Assembly: GCA_964591275.1 (NCBI GenBank)
Contig: CAZQAE010000018.1
Span: 1-64,000 of the forward strand
DNA length: 64,000 nucleotides
DNA from: G963674685 sp964591275
GTDB lineage: Bacteria > Lernaellota > Lernaellaia > JACKCT01
Direction of reading: 5' to 3'
Part shown: in pieces, positions 34,381 to 42,827 of the stretch
Numbering within the stretch: position 1 is the stretch's first letter
Layout: every line of letters starts with the position of its first letter
Translations under genes and position numbers: made by a program
The notes under the pieces: model-generated
The model's input: only the letters and a program-made list of their open reading frames with translations
What the model was told of the DNA's origin: nothing
Database searches by the model: none

Positions 34381-35889
34381 TTATTTATTCGCTCTGACGG
34401 CGCGGTTGTCGGCCCAGCGGCGGGTTTTGGTGAGCTGCTCTTTCATCGTGACCGACAAGGGAACGATGCGACCGATAACGCGATAGATGTCGGTCATGGC
34501 CAGCGGTCGTTTTTCTGAAAAAGCCTCATAGAGCGCCGAGATGAGTGTGTGCTCGATCTCGGCACCGGTGAAACCTTTTGTGGATTGCGCCAGGCCCCGG
34601 AGCGAAATTTCGCTGGGATCCTGTTTCCTTTTGATCAGGTGGATTCTGAAAATTTCCACCCTGTCATCCTCCTCGGGCAAATCCACGAAAAAAACCTCAT
34701 CGAATCGTCCTTTGCGGATGAACTCCGGTGGCAGGCGGTCGATGTCGTTGGCTGTGGCGGCGATGAAGACCGGCGCGGTTTTTTCCTGCATCCACGTCAG
34801 GAAGGAGGCGAAAATCCGGCTGGTGGAGCCCGACTCCACGGAATCGGAGAAGACCGAAACAGCCATCTCGATCTCGTCGATCCAGAGAACCGAAGGGGCG
34901 ATGGCCTCCGCGGTGAGGATGGCGCGAGCAAGAGACTGTTCCGGCGATCCGGCGGTGCCGCCGAACACGCGGCCCATGTCCAGTTTAATCAGCGGCAGAT
35001 TCCATTCCCGAGCCAGGGCGATGATGGCCAGGCTCTTCCCGCAGCCGGAAATCCCGGTAATCAATACGCCCTTCGGAATCGGCAAACCGAAATCCCTGGC
35101 TTCTTGCGTGAGCCCTCTCTTGCGTAGGGAGCACCAGTATTTGAAGCGGTTCAGGCCGCCCACGGTGTCCATGCTCTCGCTCGGTTGCACAAATTCCAGG
35201 ATTTCCGTTTTTCTTAAAATCTGGCGTTTTTCCTCGGTGATGATGGCGGTGTGCTCGAAGCTTATTCGGTCGGTCATTATCACCAGTTTGCGCATCGTGC
35301 GGCGCATTTCCTCTCGGGTCAGTCCCAAAAGCATCCGGTTGAAGGTTTCCCGGTCGATATCGACGAATTCCACGCGCTTACCCGTCAAGTGGTAATGAGC
35401 CCAAATTTCCGACTCGACGATTTCCCCGACCTCGTCAACCAGCGGCAGGGCATAATCGAGCACCAGGATATCCTTGAGCAGTTCGGGGGGCACTTCGAGA
35501 ATCGGCGAGAGGATCACGATGTGGCGCCGCGATCCTTTCAATGTGTTATGCGCGTCGCGCAGTCGTCGGACGATGTCGGCTCTTTCCTTAATGAAGGGAT
35601 GGAAATCCATAAGGACAAAAAGGGCAGGGGTGTCGCTCTTCAAAACCCGATCCAGCGCGGCCATGGGATCGCGCCTGGCCGAATCATCCGATTGCACCGC
35701 GTCGGAATAGCCCTCGTTGAGCGACCATGTGAAAATGTCTCTGGGCGGGTCCAGGTATTCGGCGCACAGGCGCGTTAGATGCTCGACAATGCGCTCTTCT
35801 TCCCAACTCACCATGTAAATGAGTGGGAATCCCGCATCGATGTGCGTCTTGAGTTGCAGGGCCGATTCGGGAAGAGCAGGTGCTGTCAT
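34381..35889 (-). CDS. Ycf46-like AAA+ ATPase
   Basis: A 502-residue soluble AAA+ ATPase. The N-terminal half (LQLKTHIDAGFPLIYMVSWEEERI) is the ATPase-associated domain typical of the plastid/cyanobacterial Ycf46 family, and a degenerate Walker-like segment FVLMDFHPFIKE follows. The second half is a complete AAA module: Walker A GISGCGKS (279-286), Walker B VLWIDEIE (Asp338, Glu339), sensor 1 IAATANDIDRLPPEF, Arg finger region IRKGRFDEVF, and sensor 2 GFTGAEIEHTL. Ycf46 proteins have been linked to carbon-related stress in cyanobacteria, but roles elsewhere are unknown. Start ATG at 35889 has no strong ribosome site. It is not in an operon. Confidence 0.88.
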   Translation of the reverse strand: MTAPALPESALQLKTHIDAGFPLIYMVSWEEERIVEHLTRLCAEYLDPPRDIFTWSLNEGYSDAVQSDDSARRDPMAALDRVLKSDTPALFVLMDFHPFIKERADIVRRLRDAHNTLKGSRRHIVILSPILEVPPELLKDILVLDYALPLVDEVGEIVESEIWAHYHLTGKRVEFVDIDRETFNRMLLGLTREEMRRTMRKLVIMTDRISFEHTAIITEEKRQILRKTEILEFVQPSESMDTVGGLNRFKYWCSLRKRGLTQEARDFGLPIPKGVLITGISGCGKSLAIIALAREWNLPLIKLDMGRVFGGTAGSPEQSLARAILTAEAIAPSVLWIDEIEMAVSVFSDSVESGSTSRIFASFLTWMQEKTAPVFIAATANDIDRLPPEFIRKGRFDEVFFVDLPEEDDRVEIFRIHLIKRKQDPSEISLRGLAQSTKGFTGAEIEHTLISALYEAFSEKRPLAMTDIYRVIGRIVPLSVTMKEQLTKTRRWADNRAVRANK

Positions 35890-36073
35890 GGCATAAACCT
35901 TTTCGTTTGATGGTCGGCGAAAAAGAGGCTTTTCCCCTGCCGGGCGTCGTCATGCCTGGAGGCTCATATGATTCAAATGATAGGTCAAGGATTGGAATAT
36001 GACAATGTATCGCCATCAAGATTCCGAAAGGATCCGCCTTTATAGAAATGTGTTCCTTTATCCTTTCCAAGGC

Positions 36074-36110
36074 AAAAAAAATCGCCCGACCCAAAAATAG
36101 GCCGGACGAT
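36074..36110 (-). terminator. Rho-independent terminator of the 36140-38074 gene
   Basis: On the minus strand ATCGTCCGGCC and GGTCGGGCGAT form an eleven-pair stem (two wobbles) around TATTTTTG, immediately followed by seven T residues. It lies 30 bases beyond the stop codon of the upstream lipoprotein gene. Confidence 0.85.
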
Positions 36111-36139
36111 CTTTATTTTATCTGTTTGCCCCGCGTAAT

Positions 36140-38074
36140 CTAATCCCAGTCCTGCGCAACCAGGTATTTCGTGACGCCCAGTTCTTTGAGATCGTCCACG
36201 ACGGACTGTCCGTTGATCTTCGAAGACAGCACATGTTGATTGTAGTCGATTCGGATGTCGTTGGCGACCAGGCTTCCTCTGACGCCGCCGATGGCTTTTT
36301 CCGGGTAGGGCATAAACCAGGTGTTCTCATTGGTGAACTGGTTCAGGATGACGAAGTGCAGCGCGCGCAGCAGAGCGACGCCGTACTTTTTCTGCGATTC
36401 GACATCGCTCAGGAATTTCGCCAACAGGTAGTTTTCCGCCACCGATTCGCTACGGGCCGAAGTCGGCGTGGTGCGGGGCGGTTTGGAGTTGTCGGCGGCG
36501 CCTAGATAATCGGGATAGAAGCCCCGACGATGACCGGGCACGAACTGATGTTTGATGACGGCGTCGGCGTGGGAATAGGCCAGCGTCTTGTATTCCTCAC
36601 GCATCGCCGGATCTTTTTCCAGACGGGCCATGCGCGCCCAGGCCTGGCCGACCCAGCAGTAGTTGCCGACCTCTTTGTGGCCCGCGTCCTGCCATCGTTT
36701 TTTCTGTCCCGGAGAAATTTCGGCGGCGGCGTCCCACCATTTTTTGTCGCCGGTTTTTTCGTACAATCTCACCAGCGCCAGCATCGCTTCGCCAGGGTAA
36801 TAGCGAGACTGCTCTTTTGGCGCTTTTTTATTGAGCGCCTGTTTGAAAGTTGTGTAGAAATAGCCCTTTTGCGGCATCCTGAAGTACAGAATTGACTCTC
36901 CGAGTTTCTCCTGCAGTTCCTTATCCTTTTCGGTCATGAACTCCTCCGGCAGCGCAGCGTAAGCCATGGCGACCAGGGCGTTGGCGCCCAGAGAGGATCT
37001 GCCCTTATCTCGAACAATGGCGATGCCCGGCGCCTCGTCTGGCGTGTCCGTCATTTCGAGCAAGTAGTTCAGAGCCTTGCGGCCGGCTTCGTAGTACTTT
37101 TTGTCGCCTAAAGCGTTGGAGGCCTCGAAGAGTCCGAATACGGAGCCTGCGTGCCGCACAGTGCCATAACCTTTGAAGATTTGGTCTTCGACGGGGAAAT
37201 AGAGATAAACAAACTTACCGTCCTCGCCGACGATGCGCGCCAGGTAATCCGCGTTGGCGATGGCTGCGGCCTTTATGGATTCTCTTGTCAACGGCTCGAT
37301 CATATTCTTGGCGCGATGGCTTTCAACGGGCGTGCCCGGCTGTCCGTATTTGTCGATGAATGTAATGGTTGTGAACTTGTAGAGTTTGGCGTTCTTCCAT
37401 GCCGTGGTGTTGCCCGCCGCGCTTTTGGATAATTCGCGCAATTGCTTTTTGACGAGCTTATGTCCGTATCGCCTGTTTCTCTGGTCGCTTCGGGACGTGA
37501 CATCGATTCCCCATCCTTCGTAAAAAACGAGTTCGGGAATTTGATAAACCGTTTTTTCCGGCGTCGACATGATGAGTCCGTTGAGTCCGTCTTCCATCAC
37601 TTTGCTCAGACGACGGTATATTTGCTTGTTCTCACGCTCTGTGTTGACGCTGAGCTTCTTGACGCTGTTAATAACGCCAACCTTGATGCGTGCGTCGGCC
37701 AGATTGGCTGATATTTTGGTTTTGAAGGTCGAATCAGCGGCGGTCTGTTTGACGGCCTTTTTGAAATTCTCATAGAAGCTGTCGCCGGCGACAACGGTAA
37801 CGACGGGCTTGTTGGGGGGAAAAGCCACCTCGACGACCGCGCCGCCGCCTTCAATGCCGGCAATCCCCGAATCGGCGGAGGGAATAGACTGTCCCATCAG
37901 CCCCTTGCGCGCGGCGCTCAGCAAAAAACCCTGCTGCTCGGCGCTAAAAACAATGCGCTGATCCAATTCACTCACTTCGTAGCGGCTGCCGCCGCCCTGC
38001 TGCTGGGCGCAGCCAAAACAAAGCATCGTAATAAGCACCAGGGAAACTATCGAAAATCTACTGTACTGCGACAT
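36140..38074 (-). CDS. Lipoprotein with alpha/alpha-toroid (six-hairpin-like) domain
   Basis: A 644-residue lipoprotein; signal peptide and lipobox at Cys22 (CFGC) with no Asp-rich tether, unlike its neighbours. Residues about 35-270 form a domain of uncertain type (FLLSAARKGLMGQ, VVAGDSFYENFKKAVKQTA, FYEGWGIDVTSRSDQRNRRYG); the order of elements weakly recalls AMMECR1 proteins, which I do not claim. Residues about 275-640 show repeating helical hairpins with conserved aromatic and acidic residues (YLYFPVEDQ, YGTVRHAGSVFGLFEA, RYYPGEAMLALVRLYEKTG, GNYCWVGQAWARM), as in six-hairpin glycosidases or epimerases. A carbohydrate-active role is an inference. It is transcribed alone and ends at a clear terminator. 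Confidence 0.7.
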   Translation of the reverse strand: MSQYSRFSIVSLVLITMLCFGCAQQQGGGSRYEVSELDQRIVFSAEQQGFLLSAARKGLMGQSIPSADSGIAGIEGGGAVVEVAFPPNKPVVTVVAGDSFYENFKKAVKQTAADSTFKTKISANLADARIKVGVINSVKKLSVNTERENKQIYRRLSKVMEDGLNGLIMSTPEKTVYQIPELVFYEGWGIDVTSRSDQRNRRYGHKLVKKQLRELSKSAAGNTTAWKNAKLYKFTTITFIDKYGQPGTPVESHRAKNMIEPLTRESIKAAAIANADYLARIVGEDGKFVYLYFPVEDQIFKGYGTVRHAGSVFGLFEASNALGDKKYYEAGRKALNYLLEMTDTPDEAPGIAIVRDKGRSSLGANALVAMAYAALPEEFMTEKDKELQEKLGESILYFRMPQKGYFYTTFKQALNKKAPKEQSRYYPGEAMLALVRLYEKTGDKKWWDAAAEISPGQKKRWQDAGHKEVGNYCWVGQAWARMARLEKDPAMREEYKTLAYSHADAVIKHQFVPGHRRGFYPDYLGAADNSKPPRTTPTSARSESVAENYLLAKFLSDVESQKKYGVALLRALHFVILNQFTNENTWFMPYPEKAIGGVRGSLVANDIRIDYNQHVLSSKINGQSVVDDLKELGVTKYLVAQDWD

Positions 38075-38197
38075 GCCATCTCCCGTCGTTTGTGGATAAC
38101 CCCAATATTAAAGTGTATGTCTATCGCGTTGCAAAAACTTTTTCAATGCCGGATTTAGCAATAAACGATTCTTTTCCGATGGCTCTTTTATACGATA

Positions 38198-39826
38198 TCA
38201 ACGCGGCTCGTCGGTAGGCAGTCCCTCTCCCCGACGCAGGCGGCCCGCCAATTCCACCACTCTTTCGATAAAGGCTTCCCTATCGCTTTCCGTGGTTTCC
38301 CATGCGCTGATATCGCGACCCTTCACGGCGAGAATTGCGAATGCCGGGTCCGCGACCGCGACAACAAATCGCCCTTCTCTAACAAGGTCCGCCGCCAGTT
38401 CCAGGTTTTCCGAACCGAGATACGTGAAGGTGCAGGTGCGGCACTCGGCTTTGAGAAGCCAGAGGACGATATAATCCGCGCCGGCCAGTTCGGAGGGGTG
38501 TTTTTGCGTGCCATATTCATAAAGAGCAGCCCTGTTGGACAAAAGCAACAGCAGTCGCGAGTTGGCCGTGACCACGGCGCTTGCGGGTATTTGCCTGATC
38601 GCCAATGCCGCCCGCTTTTCCGCATCAGTTGGCGCAAGAAAGTCGGACGCCAATACATTGGAAGCCTCAATGGAATCAAAAGGCTCGCGGCCATAATTTT
38701 GATTTTTCCCAAAAAGCCCGACATCCGAAACCGTGAAAACAGAGGCGGCGATCATTAAAGCCATGAAAGACCGCCTGGCTAAAGCGCCATCGTCCTTTCT
38801 AATGAAAGGAATATACAAAGCCCAGTTGCCCAATCGTCTCGCTCCCTCGACAGCCGCCCAAAAGGAAAAGGGGAGGATCGCCGCAACCATGTGCGCCTGT
38901 CGAACGGGCAAAGGGTCTTTGAGCAACAGAATTTGCGTGATGATCGAGCCGCTTCCAAGAAGTTGCAAGGGAGAGAAGATCGGTATGAATCCCAGGCCCC
39001 TGATAGTTCGCCCAAGTAAGCTTAGATGCTGCCTGGAAAACACCGCCGCTAAAGTTTCGTCGGGATTTTGCGCCAGGGCGACGAAAAAGGATATCGGGAA
39101 GGCGAAGTCCTCTGCGCCGATGAAGCGATTGTAGATGGTGTCGAAAGTGGGATGGTAAAAGGGAATAATCACTTTTAACGCAATGACGAACCACGCGGTC
39201 CCCGCAGCCACGGGCACGGCCCACCATTTTACAGGCCGGCGCTGAATCAAGGCGATGAAGCCGAATGCGGCCAGGATCGGCGCCTGCGTTTCCTTGCAGC
39301 AAAGGGCCAGGATCGAAAAAATGATAAAACCTGTGTACCGCGATTCCACGTAATACGCTGCGGCGAAAAGCCACAGAGTCGCGGCGAAAGTCTCCACGTC
39401 CATGTTGCCCAGCGTGATCTCGTGCAGCGCGGGCCATGCCAGCCACAACGCGCACGCCAAAAGCCCGCCCGGGCCGCCGCCGATCAGGTTTCGCCCCAGC
39501 CTGAATGCCGCCAGCCCGCCCAACGCGCAGACGACCGCGACCAGGATATACCAGGCGCGCGCGTCGCGAATCAGCAGATAGGGCGCCGATGCCATTATGA
39601 ACATAGGCCTGAAATGCCGGTGGTGGCGATGCTCTCCCTTAACGGTGGAGTAATAGATATTGCCCCGCGCGGTGTTGAACATCATCTGATTGTTCACCGC
39701 CTCGTCACGCCAGTCATGGGAGAATGTTGATTCGTATTTCTTTATGCCCAAGACCGAAAAAACCACGGCCCAGGCGCACACCAACAATATCGACACGGTG
39801 AAAAAGTGGCGCTCGGCGCTTTTCAT
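38198..39826 (-). CDS. DUF2079 family membrane protein (GT-C like)
   Basis: A 542-residue polytopic membrane protein. DUF2079 proteins are distant relatives of GT-C transferases. The first membrane segment is followed by FSHDWRDEAVNNQMMFNTARGN, in which Asp/Glu residues sit where GT-C catalytic acids lie, then GEHRHHRHFRPMFIMASAPYLL, typical of DUF2079. About ten membrane segments follow, and a soluble C-terminal segment contains VVTANSRLLLLLSNR and EYGTQKHPSEL, as in the globular tail of this family. The start at 39826 leaves two Lys/Arg-rich residues before the first membrane segment; a longer frame to 39964 adds 46 polar residues that look non-coding. Function unknown; it may move sugars to lipids or proteins. 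Confidence 0.78.
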   Translation of the reverse strand: MKSAERHFFTVSILLVCAWAVVFSVLGIKKYESTFSHDWRDEAVNNQMMFNTARGNIYYSTVKGEHRHHRHFRPMFIMASAPYLLIRDARAWYILVAVVCALGGLAAFRLGRNLIGGGPGGLLACALWLAWPALHEITLGNMDVETFAATLWLFAAAYYVESRYTGFIIFSILALCCKETQAPILAAFGFIALIQRRPVKWWAVPVAAGTAWFVIALKVIIPFYHPTFDTIYNRFIGAEDFAFPISFFVALAQNPDETLAAVFSRQHLSLLGRTIRGLGFIPIFSPLQLLGSGSIITQILLLKDPLPVRQAHMVAAILPFSFWAAVEGARRLGNWALYIPFIRKDDGALARRSFMALMIAASVFTVSDVGLFGKNQNYGREPFDSIEASNVLASDFLAPTDAEKRAALAIRQIPASAVVTANSRLLLLLSNRAALYEYGTQKHPSELAGADYIVLWLLKAECRTCTFTYLGSENLELAADLVREGRFVVAVADPAFAILAVKGRDISAWETTESDREAFIERVVELAGRLRRGEGLPTDEPR

Positions 39827-39977
39827 AAGCCAGCTCTGAGATTTGCACTCGCCATAAGTATTTATAAAGGGAAATGGCCGTCTGTGAACAGGGGGGCGAA
39901 TGCGCTCCATGAACTTGTCTGGAAATACCGGGAAACTTGAACCAGCCGGGAATTGGTGGACCAAACTGTTTCTAAGG

Positions 39978-41195
39978 TTAATCCGTCTTGTGTCTTAGGG
40001 GCTTATCACGCAATGAATCTTCAATGGGAATTGATAGGATGACCTGCGTTCCTTTTCCGGGAAAAGACGTAATAGTGAATTGACCGCCCATGTGCTCCAG
40101 GCGCTCTCGTGCGTTGAAAAGTCCGTAGCCCACGGTCCTGAAATCCTCTGGTCTGATCTGCGAGTTGTCGAAGCCTTCGCCATCGTCCACGACCTCTACC
40201 GTCAGTATATCCCCGTCATCTTTCATCGTGATGCTCAAATTCCGGGCTTTGGCATGTTTGGTGACGTTGATGATCAGTTCGCGGATGATTCGGAACAACA
40301 GAACGCGCATATCGTCGTTAAGTTTTAGTGACATGCTTTTTGAGTTCAGTTTGCAGCAAATGCCGGATTTTAACTCGATCTGCTCCAGAAGCCAGTCCAC
40401 GGCGGCGACCAGTCCCAGTTCGTACAGGATGGGCGGGCTGAGTTCAAAGGTCAGGGTTCTCGTATCCTGCATGGTTTGATTGACCATCTCGGTGATATCG
40501 ATAATGTCTTCCGTGGGATAATCAGGCGGCAGCGACGCCTTTAAGGTTCCCAGTTTGATCTTCGCTGCAGCCAGCGTCTGGCCTATCCGGTCGTGGAGGT
40601 CGCCGGCGATCTTCCGGCGCTCCCGCTGCTCGACCATGGATATTTCCGAAGTCAGGGCGCGAAGCCGCTTCTGGTAATGAAGAAGCTTTTCCTGGGAAGC
40701 TTTTCTTTCGGAGATGTCGCGCGTGATGCCGATCAAGCCCGTCGGTTTCCCCACTTTGTCGCGCAGCATGAGACTCGAAACCTCGCACCATTTGGTCGAG
40801 CCGTCTTTACACAAGTGCCCTAATTCCAGCACGGCTGGATCCTGGATTAGACCCTCGATATCACTCGTCGAAATTTTTAGTTGCTGAACAATCAGTTTCT
40901 TGGCGCTCTGATAAGAAGAAGGGGTCAGCATTTTCTTTAAAGTTAGGCCAATGGCCTCGGAAATCTCGTATCCCAGAATTCGCTTGATGGCCGGACTCAC
41001 GAAGGTGAAGTGTTCATCCATGTCCGTCGCCCAGATAACATCGGTGACGTTGTCGGTGATCATTCGATAGCGGCTTTCACTCATGCGCAGCTCTTTCTGG
41101 ATTTCGATGTCCTTTTTATAATCCTTCCAAATAGTCCAAAAGGACCAGACGATGATCGTCAACAGCGCGATGATTATCGTTGCCAGAATGGTCAT
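39978..41195 (-). CDS. PAS sensor histidine kinase of the NarX/DegS (HisKA_3) type
   Basis: A 405-residue membrane kinase. One N-terminal membrane segment (TILATIIIALLTIIVWSFW) is followed by a PAS/PAC region (about residues 35-165; ITDNVTDVIWATDMDEHFTFVSPAI), a coiled linker, then HisKA_3 with the phosphorylated His201 in KIAGDLHDRIGQ, and an HATPase domain (IIRELIINVTKHAKA, VVDDGEGFD, YGLFNARERLEHMGG). No receiver or output regulator lies next to it, so the partner must be elsewhere. The start at 41195 gives a short positive-inside N terminus; a GTG at 41240 would add a second hydrophobic stretch. It is divergent from the small lipoprotein at 41356. Confidence 0.85.
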   Translation of the reverse strand: MTILATIIIALLTIIVWSFWTIWKDYKKDIEIQKELRMSESRYRMITDNVTDVIWATDMDEHFTFVSPAIKRILGYEISEAIGLTLKKMLTPSSYQSAKKLIVQQLKISTSDIEGLIQDPAVLELGHLCKDGSTKWCEVSSLMLRDKVGKPTGLIGITRDISERKASQEKLLHYQKRLRALTSEISMVEQRERRKIAGDLHDRIGQTLAAAKIKLGTLKASLPPDYPTEDIIDITEMVNQTMQDTRTLTFELSPPILYELGLVAAVDWLLEQIELKSGICCKLNSKSMSLKLNDDMRVLLFRIIRELIINVTKHAKARNLSITMKDDGDILTVEVVDDGEGFDNSQIRPEDFRTVGYGLFNARERLEHMGGQFTITSFPGKGTQVILSIPIEDSLRDKPLRHKTD

Positions 41196-41355
41196 ATTTT
41201 TCGCCCACGTAATGAAAACAAAAAAACAGAGGAAAAACACGATTCGCCAATTATTCTTTTGGCGCAGCCGGGGTTTAAGTCAAGAGTTTTCATAAATTAA
41301 AAAATCCGCTATATTGTCATTGGTAAGAATGAAGTATTTCGATAAGGAGAAAGCG

Positions 41356-41721
41356 ATGGAATTTTTCAAAATTACACTCTTTACGTTGCTGGCCGTTATT
41401 CTGATTCCCAGCCTGCTCGTCGTTGCGTGCGGTAGCGATGACGAGGAAGGCGACGATGACGACGACGACGACGGCGTTGATCGTCACCAGGAATGCCTTG
41501 ATAACATCGGGGATTGCCAGGATGCAACATCGTCCACGTGTGATCTGTGCCCTGACGATGAAGCCGCGCAGGCATTATGGCACACCGCGCAGGAGGATAT
41601 CGGCAATGTATATTGCCACTCTTGCGGTGAAAATGAGGATGGCGATTCTATCATGCGAGCTTATTCCACAGGCGAAGGCTGCCTGGACGAAGCGACGATC
41701 CTCAGCATCTTCTGCGAATAA
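41356..41721 (+). CDS. Small Cys-containing lipoprotein with Asp-rich tether
   Basis: A 121-residue predicted lipoprotein: signal peptide, lipobox VVAC (Cys25), then an acidic stretch GSDDEEG plus seven Asp. The mature part has eight further Cys, including CDLC and CHSC pairs, which suggests disulfides or a small metal site. The start at 41356 is fixed by AAGGAG seven bases upstream; an upstream in-frame codon (41314) has no signal. I recognise no family. It shares the tether type with larger lipoproteins in this window but no domain. Confidence 0.72.
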   Translation: MEFFKITLFTLLAVILIPSLLVVACGSDDEEGDDDDDDDGVDRHQECLDNIGDCQDATSSTCDLCPDDEAAQALWHTAQEDIGNVYCHSCGENEDGDSIMRAYSTGEGCLDEATILSIFCE

Positions 41722-41765
41722 ACATGTTGGCGTCGGCGGTCGCCAACCGGCGGCCTCCGACCGGA

Positions 41766-42827
41766 TCAATCAAAATATCTATTCATCGCCTCTGGCGTAT
41801 GGATGCGGAATCCGCATCCGTCGCAGGGTCCCGGATCGTGAGGCAGTCCGTATATCCGGCGGCGTGCGTTGACCGCCTGGTTACTGTTCCATAATTCCAA
41901 AATGGATCGCTCGCCCAGATAGCCCAACTCGATTCTTGGCTTGCCCCCGCCGAAGGCCGCCGAGCAACACGCCAGCGCCAGTCCGTCGCGCTGGATCATC
42001 ATCAGTTCCAGCGGCTGCATGCATTCGTGCGTTCCGTGAAGCATGGGCAGGTGGATTCGCAAACCTTTTTCTTCGGCCAATGCACCACAGCGATGGAACA
42101 CTGAAGCCGCCTGATCGGGCGCGCTCAGGACCGAATCCCCGGCCTGTCGGCGTGTGTATATTTTCTGGTGGGCGACAAAAATATCCTGGATTTCGTATCG
42201 CGCCGCAATATTGACGAGAGAAATTAGCTCGTCGAGATTGTGGATGTTCAAAGTGACATTGAACGCCCTTTGCGTCTTTGGAGATGAATTTTTCACTTTG
42301 TCGAAGGCATCGAGCACGTGCGCAAGTCCGATGCCCCGACGCAAAAGCATCCCTTTTTCGGTAGCCGCGTCCACGGAACAGATGATCCGACCCACAGGCA
42401 TCGTGCGGCAAAGGTCAATCCATTTTTCATCGAGGTCCGCGCCGCTGGTGATGACTTCGATGAAGCAGCCCAGTCTCGCTGCGGCCCGCATGATCTTTTC
42501 GGTATGTTTGCCCATAAGCGGTTCACCGTAACCTCCGAAAAGAACGCGCTCGGCATGCGTCATCAGTGTTTTCAGTTCCGGAAAACGGTCCGGATCCAGG
42601 TCGCCGGGCGGATTCCGGCTTTTATCGTAATAATTGCGGGCGCAGCTTGAGCAGGACAGCGCGCAGCGGTTGGTGGTTTCGATTTGGATCTGGCAGGGAA
42701 GGCTGCGCAAAACAGCTTGGCGTTCGAGGCGTTCGCGATTGAGCAGTTCGCGATTTTGCTTTTTGAGATTTTGCAGTTTTTTTTGGGCGGAATCATCGAT
42801 ATTGGATGTCGCCTGAGCCTTCGTCAT
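41766..42827 (-). CDS. Radical SAM protein with SPASM-like C-terminal segment
   Basis: A 353-residue radical SAM enzyme. The iron-sulfur cluster motif CALSCSSC has Cys55, Cys59 and Cys62, the CxxxCxxC type. GGYGEPLMGKH and SVDAATEKGM follow as the usual glycine-rich and strand elements. The C-terminal part carries further Cys: MIQRDGLALACCSAAFG, ILELWNSNQAVNARRR and DPGPCDGCGF, as in SPASM/twitch extensions that bind an auxiliary cluster. The start at 42827 overlaps the stop of the upstream PPDK-like gene by four bases (ATGA), so the two are probably co-translated. The reaction cannot be named; the pairing with an ATP-grasp-like protein is an open clue. Confidence 0.85.
   Translation of the reverse strand: MTKAQATSNIDDSAQKKLQNLKKQNRELLNRERLERQAVLRSLPCQIQIETTNRCALSCSSCARNYYDKSRNPPGDLDPDRFPELKTLMTHAERVLFGGYGEPLMGKHTEKIMRAAARLGCFIEVITSGADLDEKWIDLCRTMPVGRIICSVDAATEKGMLLRRGIGLAHVLDAFDKVKNSSPKTQRAFNVTLNIHNLDELISLVNIAARYEIQDIFVAHQKIYTRRQAGDSVLSAPDQAASVFHRCGALAEEKGLRIHLPMLHGTHECMQPLELMMIQRDGLALACCSAAFGGGKPRIELGYLGERSILELWNSNQAVNARRRIYGLPHDPGPCDGCGFRIHTPEAMNRYFD

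Noticed and set aside
36140..38074. AMMECR1 domain in the N-terminal part
   Set aside because: Only a loose resemblance in order of elements; no motif strong enough to name it.
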